From positions 1-64,000 of the forward strand of contig NZ_JARWOP010000358.1 of the NCBI RefSeq assembly GCF_029868745.1: DNA of 64,000 nucleotides, read 5' to 3'. Under the pieces are notes generated by a model, which saw only the letters and a list, made by a program, of their open reading frames with translations, did no database searches and was not told the origin of the DNA. The stretch is from Nocardia wallacei. Its GTDB lineage: Bacteria > Actinomycetota > Actinomycetes > Mycobacteriales > Mycobacteriaceae. The number at the start of each line of letters is the position of its first letter. The first letter of the stretch is position 1. Below, piece after piece: positions 1 through 8,680 of this stretch. The position numbers were made by a program, and so were the translations under genes.

Positions 1-3000
1 CGGGGGCTACCCCTGGTCCTTCTATGCGGCCAAAAACACCTTTTCGTTGTGGTGCTAACCGCGTTCCGCCCTTTTCTACCCCCCCTTTTACCAAAAAAAC
101 CGGGGGGGCGGCCCCCCCCACCGCCGTCGCCGATCCCGAACCGCCGCCGGCGATCCGACGCCATTGCTCGGCGGCCAGCGCGGTTTGCACCCGAGCCGTG
201 GCGACGGTCGCCACGCGGGCCGGTGGGTGTCCACGCCGCACGGCGACCAGGCGTGCCGAAGTCTCGGTGTGCGCCTCGGCGAGGTGGGTCCGCAGGGCGT
301 CGTCCGAGAGACGAGTTGCCCAGTGCCGCAGCTCCTCTCGCGTCGCGCGCGCCGGGTCCGGTCGCATCGGCGCGTTTGCAGTCTCGTCGCGCTCCTGTTC
401 GGCGGAGTCCGACTTCGGCGTGTGCGGACCGCTCAGGCCTGCGATGATCCTCGCGATCTCGTCCGGTGCGCGCATCACGGGCTCGGTCACCTTGGGAGCG
501 GTCGGACGCGGGGCCGGAGCGGGAACGTGCGGAACCTCGTCCACGGTGACCGACGTCCGGTCCAGAATCACCCAGACCTCACCGTAGTGTCCGCCCGGAT
601 CGACGGCGTGGTAGCCGGGGTAGCCCATCGCGGCCGCGAACCGGCCCGTGTCCGCGAGCACGGCCCGGCGGTGTCCGAGGTACTCCTGGCGGGCGAGCAC
701 CTCGGGCCCTCGCGGACGCGCGGCCAGGTCTTCCAGTTCGGCATCGATGGCGTCGAGTTCGGCACGCTGTTCGGCACGCACCCGGCTGTAATCCACAGCC
801 CGGGCGAGCGATTCGGGCCTCATCACCATGCGCAGCACGCGCTCCGGGCGGTCGTCGGCGTACTCCAGCGCGGATTTCCTGCTGGTGGTGACGTAGGTGC
901 CGTTGCCGTGGTCGACGCCTTGCCATCGTCCGGGGAAATACGGGCCGCTGCGGAACAACTCCACATGCTCGGCCGCACTCATTCCGCGGAAGAATTCGCG
1001 ACCGCCCGCGGCGATCAGCCCGTCGAGTTCGGCCGCCCCGGCGACGACGGGCAACCCGTCGAATCCACGCTGCTTGCAGATTTCGCCGAGCGCGGGGTCG
1101 GTGGACCACTGGTCTCCGCGAACCATGGGCGCGAGTGCGGCGTAGTCCAATTCGCTCGAGGGACTACTGCCGACGGTGCCCTCGAGACCGACGTCGGCGT
1201 CGAGGCTTTCGGTGTCCGCGGGCGGCCGGCTGCCGATGCTGTCGGAACCCTTGACTCGCCAGTCCGCCCAGACCGCCTTCCATGTCGCCGCGGTCGCTCC
1301 CGCCCGATACAGGTCGGCCAGCAGGTCAGGAAAAACGACGTCACGCTTCTTGGCGAGCCGCCGGATATTGACAGTGACCTGGCGCGCGCGGCGCGCCGCA
1401 GACGACTCGGTCTGTCCTCGCCGCTGGTACTCCCAATAGCATCCGATGACGAATTTTCGCGCGTCACGCAGGACCGCCGGGTCGCGGTCGGTCGGCGTTA
1501 TATAGCTGAGAGCGTCGCGCAATTCCTTCTGCATTCGCGGGACACCGGAAGCGGCGGCGTCGGAGTCCGGGGTGCCCGATGGGTGACTGCCGGTGGATGC
1601 GAGTTCGAGCAGGTCCTCGTACGCCTCGTCGACCTGACGCCACAAACCTTCGTCCACCGGCACCGGTTGATCCAGTGTTTCCTCGGGAGGCATGTCACGG
1701 ACGGCCGTATCGGTGACCAGATCCCCGTGCTCGTCGAAATCGATTGTCCGGAAAAGGCGTTCGGACTCAGGCAGCCGGTCGAGGAACTTCTGCTGTTCGC
1801 GCTGCCATTTCTCGAAATCGACGGCCTTGTTGAGCAAGGTGCGGCGGTCCGCCAGGTCCGTCGCGTCGAAATCGTCGTCGGTTCTGCCGTCGCGGGACGC
1901 CGCGAGGTCCACCACCACCAGTTTCGGTTCTTCGCCGGGTTTACTGTCGTTGACCAGCACCACCAAGTGGTTGTCGGCGTCACCGCTGCCTTGTCTCTCG
2001 GTGTTCTTCCATTTGTAGACCAGGACCTGCGCACCGCCGGGGCGGTTCTTCAACGATTCGACGGCCTCGTCCAGCGTTCGGGAGTACTTCGCCGAGCCGC
2101 CGCGGAACGACCCTCGGACGGTGGCCCAGTTGTGGCCACGCAGCGGGATGCCGCCGGGCGGCATGGTGAATTGGTCGGCGTTGGCCTTGCACAGCACGCG
2201 CATCGCGGTCACACCGTTGTTGACGCAACTGTTGGGGCTGCGCCGGTGTAATTCGGTCACCAGATCGAGCAGGGCGGTGGTGGCCAGGTAGAGCGATGCC
2301 GCGGCGACGACGTCATCGGAGTCGGCGAGTGGGACGGTGCCGTCTACGAGCAGATTCCGAGATATGGCCTCGCCCAGCACATCCCGGGCCTTGGCCGGCG
2401 TGATGTCGGAGAGCGGCACAGCCGGGTCCCGGGTCGCGTCGTCGCCGAGGGCACGGGCCAGCTCGACCTGAGCGGCCGACACCGCGGCGCCGAGATGACG
2501 CATTCCCTCCGCGCCCTCGATCTCCGCCGGATCCCAGCCGAGCGTTCCGGCCAGCCGGTCGCGCAGCGGCGTGAGGTGCGCTCGTGCCTGCTCATCGGTG
2601 AACAGTGCCTGCTGCAGTGCCTTTCCGGGCGCGGTCGCGTCGAGGTACTGGCGCAATGTCTCGACGGCGGAGGCCGGGAGGTTCGCCTGCGCGAGAGATC
2701 TCGGCAGGGCGTCGCCGTCGTGGTGAGCGGTCGCTTCGTTCCCGTCGAGTGCGGTGCTTCGGGCTCGGTCCCGGGTGGGAGCGGAGTCTCGGTCCAGTGC
2801 ATCGGTTCGGCCGCTTGTGTCGTCCCGGCCGCGCTGATCGGGCGCGGTATCGCGGCTCTGCGCGTCGTCCTGGTCGAGCGCTGTGGCGAGGGCGGTCGCC
2901 GTCGAGCGGTGAATGCCGAGCAGGGTGGCGAGCCGCGCGGAGCGGTCGGTGAGGTTGTCGAGTTGGCCGGAATCGCTCGGTGCCGAGGACGGCGTCGGGT

Positions 3001-6000
3001 CGAGGATCGCAAACGGATTGGTGATCGGCGCGTAGGTCCGGATGAAGGCCTCGGTGGCGAGGTGGTGGGCACGTTGTTGCAGTCCGGGCACCAGCGAGCC
3101 GAGCTTCTCGCCGGCCTCGACCAGCTTGTCGTGGGTGGCGGATGTGGGGTCGGCACGGTGGGCCGTGACGGCGTCCTGGTAGGTGACGACCGCCTCGCGG
3201 ACCCCGCGCAGGTGCATGGCCTGGCGGATCAGTGCGTCCTGCGGCGACATCAACGCCTGTGCCGTCCCGGATTTGCCGTTGCGGGCGGTACGGTTCTTTG
3301 CCTGGTCGTAGATGTACTCGTGTTCGGGGACCTCGGTCATCCACACATGCATGCCGCCCTTGGCCTCGACCGCGTCGGACACCGAGATGTCCACGCCGCG
3401 CTGGCCCTGCCGGTTGATCACCAGGATCTTGCCTTGCTCACCAGCGGCGTCGAAGATCTCCTGCAGCTTGCTTTCCGCCTCCGCGCCCCACTTCGCGATC
3501 CGGTCGGCGTCGACCGCCTCGATCGCCTCGCGCGGCACCCCCGCCCGCAGCAGCGCCTTGACCTGCTTTTCCACCAGATCGTTACGGTGACACAGGATTT
3601 CCTGGAACCGGCCTTGCCCGCCGTCCCACATGTCGTGGGCGTAGCCGGCCAGCGCGTTCAGCTTGGCCCGAGTGTTCTCGTGCACATCGGGCTGGCCCTC
3701 CATCAACCGCGACGGATTGAACGGATCGACCGCGTGCGGCGCCTCCAGCCCGTACACCGTCTTCAGCACGTGACCCAGGTCCGTCAGGGTGCCCGAGGCG
3801 CCGGTGATGTGATCGAAAAAGCGGTCGGTGCCGTAGATCTCGGCCGCGGTGATGCTCTTGGCGGAATCGGTGTCGGCCCGCACCACGATCCCGTGCTGCT
3901 CGGCGCTCATCCCGATGGCCTCGGCGGCGCGAATCTCCTTGGCCTCCACCGCTTGTGCCAGGCTCGCCTTGCCCTCCTCGGCACTCCACCGCGATTCGCT
4001 CGAGGTCTTCGGATTGCGTTGCAGACCGTGCTCGCCCTGGTCGACGATGACGATCTTGCCTTGATCCATCACATAGTGCGTCTTGTTGCGCGTGGTGAAC
4101 TCCGCGGCGGCGGCCATGTCGAGCCGCGAGGACCCCATCCGGTCCAGCCACTGCTGCCCGCCCGGCAGCGCCTCGACCTTCGCCCGGCCCGCGGGGGTCA
4201 GCGCCGGCTGACCGTCGTACCAATACTCCGTCCCCACCTCGAAGGAGCCGTCGGGCAGTTGCACGTCGACTTCCTCGGCGAGTTGTTTCAGGCCGAAATC
4301 CTCATGCGACAGTTGGCCTTTCGCGAGCGCGTCGGCGAGGAAGTCATGCGCGGCGAATACCTCCCGTGCGGTCGCCTCCGGCGCCTCGGCGGCGGCCGAC
4401 TCGGAACGAATGAACGTCTTCTCCCCGCGGTCGACGATCGCGTCCATCTCATCGATCACCGCCCGGCGCGGCGGCGTGTGGCCGGCGTTGCACAGGTGCC
4501 CGACCGTCTCCCCGGTGGCCACCACGATCGCGGGCCGACCGGGTGTCATCCGACCGAATCCGGTGTTCTGATCAGCGCGGAGCACGTCGACCCCGTAGCG
4601 GCTCAGCACCCGCTTGTACTCGGTGAATTCCCGATGCGCCAGCCCATCCGCGGTCGTCACCAGCAGCACCGAGCCGTCTCCGCCCGGCTCACGCAGCGAA
4701 CGCACCGCCTGATGCAGCGAGTACGACATGAACATCAACGTCTTGCCCTGCCCCGGCAGCATCTGCACCGGCCGCCGGGCCATCTCGAACCCGCCCTCCA
4801 GCTGCGGGGTCCGCAGCACCATCCCTCCGGGCGCGGCGTCGACCGTCTGCCTCCGGATGATTTCCATTCCGGCGATGAGCGATTCGTGCGCGTCCTCGTG
4901 GAACAGCCCGGCCTGCAACACCTCGTCCGGCATATTCGACAACTTCAGCGCCTCGGGAACATCCTCCCCGGACCGCGCATGGAAGTCGGCCAGCACCTCG
5001 TCGGCTCGATCGCGAGAACCCGCCGCCCCTTCGTCGCCGGACGTTCCGGCCCGCTCCCCGGCCTGGGCCGCCGGCGCACCGTCTTCGGCTGTGGCACCGG
5101 GGTTTTCGTTGCCCGGCCGCTGCCCGCCCGCCGCGCCGTCCTCGGATCCGTCGGCGGGCTGCGAGCCTTCCTCGCGCTGCCCATTGTGCGCACCGTCCCG
5201 CGTGGTGGCATCCTCGCCCTCCGCACGCTGCTCGTCTCGCGCCCCGTGCTCGGACCGAACGCCGTCTTCCGCAACGGAACTCGGCTCCGCGCTGCCGCGA
5301 GGCTGCCCGGCCGCCACACCGTCCTCCGCGACGGTGCCCTCCCCCTCGTCTGCCGCACGTCGCGCGGGGGCCGAACCCTCTCCTTTGCTCCCGCGAGGGT
5401 GCCCGGACGCCGCATCGTCATTCGCGACGGAGTCTTCCCCACGCTGCTCGCTCCGCGTGCCGCCGTCGGCGTCACCTTGCTCGCCCTCGCCCGGACGCCG
5501 CCCGGACGTGGCCGAGCCTTCCCCTTCGCCGCCGGGCGCGGTGGCGTTCTCGCCTTCGCCGCGCGCCTGCTCTCCGCCCCGCGCATCGTGCGCCGCGGCG
5601 GAGCCCTGACCTTCGCCGTCCCGGGGCTGTGCGGGGACGGCGACCGCCTCATCGCCCGCACGCGTCGTGGTCGACGTCGGAACCTTCGGCGGGGCAGCGG
5701 TTTCCGCGCCGGACGTCACGCGCGGCCCGGCCGGCGCCGCACCGCGGGCAACCTCGTCACCGCCCGGCGCGCGCGGCGCGGCGGCGGGAGCGGACGCCAC
5801 CGCACCGGACCACGCCGGCGTCGTCCCGCTCGGGTGGGCCGCGGCGGCGACGGGCGCCAGCGCCGCAGCCGCCAGGACCGACGGCGCGGTCGCCACGGAC
5901 GGCACCGGCGCGGCACCGCGCCCCGCGGCAACCGCGCCGGGGTCCCCCGCCCCGCCCGCAGTCGTGTTGGCGGGCTGCGCCTTCCACGCCGCGCGCGCCG

Positions 6001-7105
6001 TCTCCCACGCCTGCCTGGACTCCCCCGAAATCTTTATCGGCGGCCCGGCCGGGAGCGAGTCGGGCGGGGTGAACATGCCACCGCCGTCGACCACCGGGCC
6101 GGCGGCCGGGCCGGGCCGGGAGTGCGCGCCGGGTTGCGCGTGCACGGTTCCGGCGAAGGCGCCGTTGAGCATCGGCGCCAGGATGTGCTGGTAGTCCTCC
6201 GGCCACCCGGTGATCATGGCCGCGGCGGTGAGACCGGCGGCCGCGCCCGCGGTTCCGTGCACCAGTCCGGCCAGGGTGCGGCTGGTCTCCATGCGGGGAA
6301 TCAGCTTCGGCCCCACCTTGGCGGCCAGTGTGCCGCCCGCCGCACCGCCGGCCCCGGCGGCCCCCGCGACGAGGATCGAGGTGACGTCGAATCCGGTCGG
6401 GTTCTCCCGCTCGTCGCCGATCGGGTCGAAATTCCGGTCTCCGGCCGCGACCTGCAGGACCTGCACACCACCGTCGACGATCATCGGCAGCGCGGCGCTC
6501 TGTACCGCCGTCACCGCGAAGCGGACCGGTCCCATCGCCGACAGTGCGGCCGTCGTCTTCGCCGCCAGCCGACCATAGGCCTCCTTCAGCCCCGCGCGCA
6601 TGAGCTGGGCCTCGGCTCGGCCCTCCACCAGGGTCGCCTCCACGGCCGGCAGGGCGGCCATCTGACCGGCGGGACCGGCGGCGGAGGCGGCGGCCAGCAT
6701 CCTGATGATCCGGAAGACCAATTCGACGCCGAACGCGAACATCACGCAGATCGTCTTCTCGGCTTCGTTGGCGGCGCCGTCCGCCTGGTCGGCCAGGGTC
6801 AGCGCCTGCTCGCTCAGCTTGCCCGCGCCGTCCTCGTGCGATCGCAGCATCTCACGCAGCCCGTCGGCGAACGCGCCCACCGAATCCTGCTGCGCCAGTA
6901 TGCTTCCCGCGTCCTGCGCGTGCTCGCCCAGCGCACCGGCCCGCGCCCGCAGTCCATCGGCCAGCTCCCGCATCCGGGTGATCTCGGTGCGCGGCAGGTT
7001 GCCGCCGAACACCACGGCTTCGACCACCCCCCGCGCCGGGTCGGGCAGGCTCTCGAACACCTGCCGCGCCTGCTCCACGGGGTTCAGCGCTATCCCGTCT
7101 CCCAT
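1..7105 (-). CDS. Giant polymorphic toxin: CpnT-like N-terminus, SecA-like ATPase, glutamine-deamidase-like and ADP-ribosyltransferase-like domains (3' end outside window)
   Basis: The frame is open from ATG 7105 to the window edge (at least 2,368 codons, no stop seen). Residues 1-330 are helical and Ala/Gly-rich, like the WXG100-like N-terminal domain of CpnT-type toxins. Residues about 489-690 are a charged, semi-repetitive Gly/Glu/Arg linker. A SecA-like motor follows: Walker A LPGQGKT (Lys 788), DE box VIDEMDAI (Asp/Glu 884-885) and the late helicase motif QRGVDI (about 1239). A papain-fold deamidase-like domain has Cys1627 in NSCVNNG, His1713 in NHLVVLV and Asp1733 in VVVDLA. An ADP-ribosyltransferase-like domain has Arg2040 in FFRGM, a GNGTYVTTS stretch and Glu2176 in GEVWVILDRT. 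The gene starts within 10 bases of the previous stop (GTG 7111 is an alternative start), so it sits in an operon with the WXG100-like gene. Enzymatic roles are inferred from motifs. The last 40 codons rest on homopolymer-rich sequence and may carry frame errors. Confidence 0.85.
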   Translation of the reverse strand, partial: MGDGIALNPVEQARQVFESLPDPARGVVEAVVFGGNLPRTEITRMRELADGLRARAGALGEHAQDAGSILAQQDSVGAFADGLREMLRSHEDGAGKLSEQALTLADQADGAANEAEKTICVMFAFGVELVFRIIRMLAAASAAGPAGQMAALPAVEATLVEGRAEAQLMRAGLKEAYGRLAAKTTAALSAMGPVRFAVTAVQSAALPMIVDGGVQVLQVAAGDRNFDPIGDERENPTGFDVTSILVAGAAGAGGAAGGTLAAKVGPKLIPRMETSRTLAGLVHGTAGAAAGLTAAAMITGWPEDYQHILAPMLNGAFAGTVHAQPGAHSRPGPAAGPVVDGGGMFTPPDSLPAGPPIKISGESRQAWETARAAWKAQPANTTAGGAGDPGAVAAGRGAAPVPSVATAPSVLAAAALAPVAAAAHPSGTTPAWSGAVASAPAAAPRAPGGDEVARGAAPAGPRVTSGAETAAPPKVPTSTTTRAGDEAVAVPAQPRDGEGQGSAAAHDARGGEQARGEGENATAPGGEGEGSATSGRRPGEGEQGDADGGTRSEQRGEDSVANDDAASGHPRGSKGEGSAPARRAADEGEGTVAEDGVAAGQPRGSAEPSSVAEDGVRSEHGARDEQRAEGEDATTRDGAHNGQREEGSQPADGSEDGAAGGQRPGNENPGATAEDGAPAAQAGERAGTSGDEGAAGSRDRADEVLADFHARSGEDVPEALKLSNMPDEVLQAGLFHEDAHESLIAGMEIIRRQTVDAAPGGMVLRTPQLEGGFEMARRPVQMLPGQGKTLMFMSYSLHQAVRSLREPGGDGSVLLVTTADGLAHREFTEYKRVLSRYGVDVLRADQNTGFGRMTPGRPAIVVATGETVGHLCNAGHTPPRRAVIDEMDAIVDRGEKTFIRSESAAAEAPEATAREVFAAHDFLADALAKGQLSHEDFGLKQLAEEVDVQLPDGSFEVGTEYWYDGQPALTPAGRAKVEALPGGQQWLDRMGSSRLDMAAAAEFTTRNKTHYVMDQGKIVIVDQGEHGLQRNPKTSSESRWSAEEGKASLAQAVEAKEIRAAEAIGMSAEQHGIVVRADTDSAKSITAAEIYGTDRFFDHITGASGTLTDLGHVLKTVYGLEAPHAVDPFNPSRLMEGQPDVHENTRAKLNALAGYAHDMWDGGQGRFQEILCHRNDLVEKQVKALLRAGVPREAIEAVDADRIAKWGAEAESKLQEIFDAAGEQGKILVINRQGQRGVDISVSDAVEAKGGMHVWMTEVPEHEYIYDQAKNRTARNGKSGTAQALMSPQDALIRQAMHLRGVREAVVTYQDAVTAHRADPTSATHDKLVEAGEKLGSLVPGLQQRAHHLATEAFIRTYAPITNPFAILDPTPSSAPSDSGQLDNLTDRSARLATLLGIHRSTATALATALDQDDAQSRDTAPDQRGRDDTSGRTDALDRDSAPTRDRARSTALDGNEATAHHDGDALPRSLAQANLPASAVETLRQYLDATAPGKALQQALFTDEQARAHLTPLRDRLAGTLGWDPAEIEGAEGMRHLGAAVSAAQVELARALGDDATRDPAVPLSDITPAKARDVLGEAISRNLLVDGTVPLADSDDVVAAASLYLATTALLDLVTELHRRSPNSCVNNGVTAMRVLCKANADQFTMPPGGIPLRGHNWATVRGSFRGGSAKYSRTLDEAVESLKNRPGGAQVLVYKWKNTERQGSGDADNHLVVLVNDSKPGEEPKLVVVDLAASRDGRTDDDFDATDLADRRTLLNKAVDFEKWQREQQKFLDRLPESERLFRTIDFDEHGDLVTDTAVRDMPPEETLDQPVPVDEGLWRQVDEAYEDLLELASTGSHPSGTPDSDAAASGVPRMQKELRDALSYITPTDRDPAVLRDARKFVIGCYWEYQRRGQTESSAARRARQVTVNIRRLAKKRDVVFPDLLADLYRAGATAATWKAVWADWRVKGSDSIGSRPPADTESLDADVGLEGTVGSSPSSELDYAALAPMVRGDQWSTDPALGEICKQRGFDGLPVVAGAAELDGLIAAGGREFFRGMSAAEHVELFRSGPYFPGRWQGVDHGNGTYVTTSRKSALEYADDRPERVLRMVMRPESLARAVDYSRVRAEQRAELDAIDAELEDLAARPRGPEVLARQEYLGHRRAVLADTGRFAAAMGYPGYHAVDPGGHYGEVWVILDRTSVTVDEVPHVPAPAPRPTAPKVTEPVMRAPDEIARIIAGLSGPHTPKSDSAEQERDETANAPMRPDPARATREELRHWATRLSDDALRTHLAEAHTETSARLVAVRRGHPPARVATVATARVQTALAAEQWRRIAGGGSGSATAVGGAAPPVFLVKGGVEKGGTRLAPQRKGVFGRIEGPGVAP

Positions 7106-7114
7106 CGGCACCGC

Positions 7115-8680
7115 CTACCCCGCCGCCGCGTCGACCAGCGCGGCGTGCAGCGCCTTGGCGGGCGCGGCGGCCCGCTCGCGGCGCAGCACGACCTCGGCGA
7201 ACGCGGCGGCCACCGCGCGGCGTGCGTCGAACCCGGTTTCGCCTGTGCCGCCGGGCAATTCGGCACGCCAGTCCCGGTACCCGCGCAGCAGTTCGCCGAA
7301 CGTGGTGTACCGGCCCGCCGCCACCCGCATGTACTCGACGATCAGGATGCGCTGGGCGGCCCTGCGGGCGGCGTCGTCCCCCGCGCTGTTCAACGCGAGA
7401 CCGAGCTCCCGCACCGTCGCCTCGTAGACCAATTGATCATCGGAATCCACTGCGGCTTCCGATGTTTCGGCGCCCGCGCCCGGATCGCCCGCGACCCGCT
7501 GATCGAGCGTGATCGATCGGACCGTGGCCGGGTCGCCGGGCTCGCTGTGCCACCGCACCCCTTCGGCGTCGTCGTCCAGCTCCGCGACGGCGACGACGTC
7601 GAGTTCGATCGCCGGATAGTCGGAGAGCACCCGATCGACCGCCGCCGCGAACTGGCGCACCGGAACCTCGTGCAGGCCCAGCAGATCGAACCCGACGACC
7701 GTGACACCGTGTCGGTCGGCCAACGTCCGCGCCAGCCAGGCGAACAGTGGGGAGGTGCCGGGTTCGGACGCCGGCCGTCGCGTCTCGCGTGCTCGATCCT
7801 TCTTGTCCTCGGCCGCTCTCGGCGGGCGCGGCGGGGTGTTCGAGCGGGGACTCGAAGGATTCTGGTCGGCGGTGGCACCGCGTGGCGCCCCCGAAGACGG
7901 CCCGGACCACGGCGTTTCCGGTCTCGCGGCGGCAGCGGAGCCCCTGTTCCGCGAGGAGGTCGGCCCGGGACCGGCGGTGGCCGGCTTGCGGGGCACTTCC
8001 CGTCCGGTCGCCGGTGGCGAGGCACCGGTGGGCGGTGAAACACCCGCGGCAGGAGGCCGGCGGTTCGGGTCCGCGGCAGACTGCGGGCCGTTTCGGCCAC
8101 CCGGTGCGCCTGAAGGATCCTGCGACTGCGGGCCCTCCGGCGACTGCGGACCGTTCGGCGACGATCGGCCGTCGGGCGAGGACGGCCCGGTGGAAGCGCC
8201 CGGCGAGGTGCCGGACGCCGGCGGGACCGTGCCGGGCACGGAAGGCGGCTGTGCGCCATCCGCAAACCCGGAACCTGTTGGGACAGTGCCGTTCTCCGGC
8301 GTCTGCCAGGAAGCGGGGGCGGCGGGTTGCACCCCGCCCGCGTAGTTCCAGCCCGGACCCGACGGCTCGCCTCCGCCCGCGAGTAGCCGCGCCCCGCCGA
8401 GATCCTGGGTCTGGAAGTTCTCGGCCGCGTTCGCGACCTGCCGGGCCGTCCCGCGCAGGCTCTCCTCCATCGCCCGCAGACCGGCCAGCAGCTGATCGGC
8501 GTGCGGCGTGAAGTCCTTGGCGAACGCCTCGCCGAGATCGTCGTCGCCCCAGGCACCTTGGGCTTCGGCCAAACCGCGTCGCAGGTCGGCGTAGGTGCGG
8601 CCGACACGCTCGCCGAGGTCGGCCAGGCGCGCGCCGTCGTTCCGCAGGGTGTCGGGATCCAGCCGAAGCTCGTCGCTCAC
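7115..8680 (-). CDS. WXG100-like protein with Pro/Ser-rich linker and unknown C-terminal domain
   Basis: 521 residues starting at GTG 8680, which overlaps the stop of the upstream gene as GTGA and suggests translational coupling. Residues 1-100 form a helical WXG100-like module (AWGDDDLG at the turn, then helices rich in Ala, Leu and Gln), expected of type VII secretion substrates or partners. Residues about 110-330 are a low-complexity Pro/Ser/Gly/Arg linker. The C-terminal 200 residues form a compact domain I do not recognise, beginning near FAWLARTLADRHGV. It lies between the putative immunity protein and the giant toxin, so it probably helps fold, dimerise or export the toxin. A longer reading from an upstream ATG at 8719 is possible but would overlap the preceding gene more deeply and is less likely. 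Confidence 0.8.
   Translation of the reverse strand: MSDELRLDPDTLRNDGARLADLGERVGRTYADLRRGLAEAQGAWGDDDLGEAFAKDFTPHADQLLAGLRAMEESLRGTARQVANAAENFQTQDLGGARLLAGGGEPSGPGWNYAGGVQPAAPASWQTPENGTVPTGSGFADGAQPPSVPGTVPPASGTSPGASTGPSSPDGRSSPNGPQSPEGPQSQDPSGAPGGRNGPQSAADPNRRPPAAGVSPPTGASPPATGREVPRKPATAGPGPTSSRNRGSAAAARPETPWSGPSSGAPRGATADQNPSSPRSNTPPRPPRAAEDKKDRARETRRPASEPGTSPLFAWLARTLADRHGVTVVGFDLLGLHEVPVRQFAAAVDRVLSDYPAIELDVVAVAELDDDAEGVRWHSEPGDPATVRSITLDQRVAGDPGAGAETSEAAVDSDDQLVYEATVRELGLALNSAGDDAARRAAQRILIVEYMRVAAGRYTTFGELLRGYRDWRAELPGGTGETGFDARRAVAAAFAEVVLRRERAAAPAKALHAALVDAAAG

Noticed and set aside
164-2251. Plus-strand frame of about 695 codons
   Set aside because: Opposite to the toxin C-terminal domains, whose motifs are in the minus frame; no ribosome binding site or protein family fits.
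2495-8038. Very long open frame on the plus strand (over 1,800 codons)
   Set aside because: It mirrors the giant minus-strand toxin, is rich in Arg/His/Gln with no domain, and high GC content keeps it open by chance.
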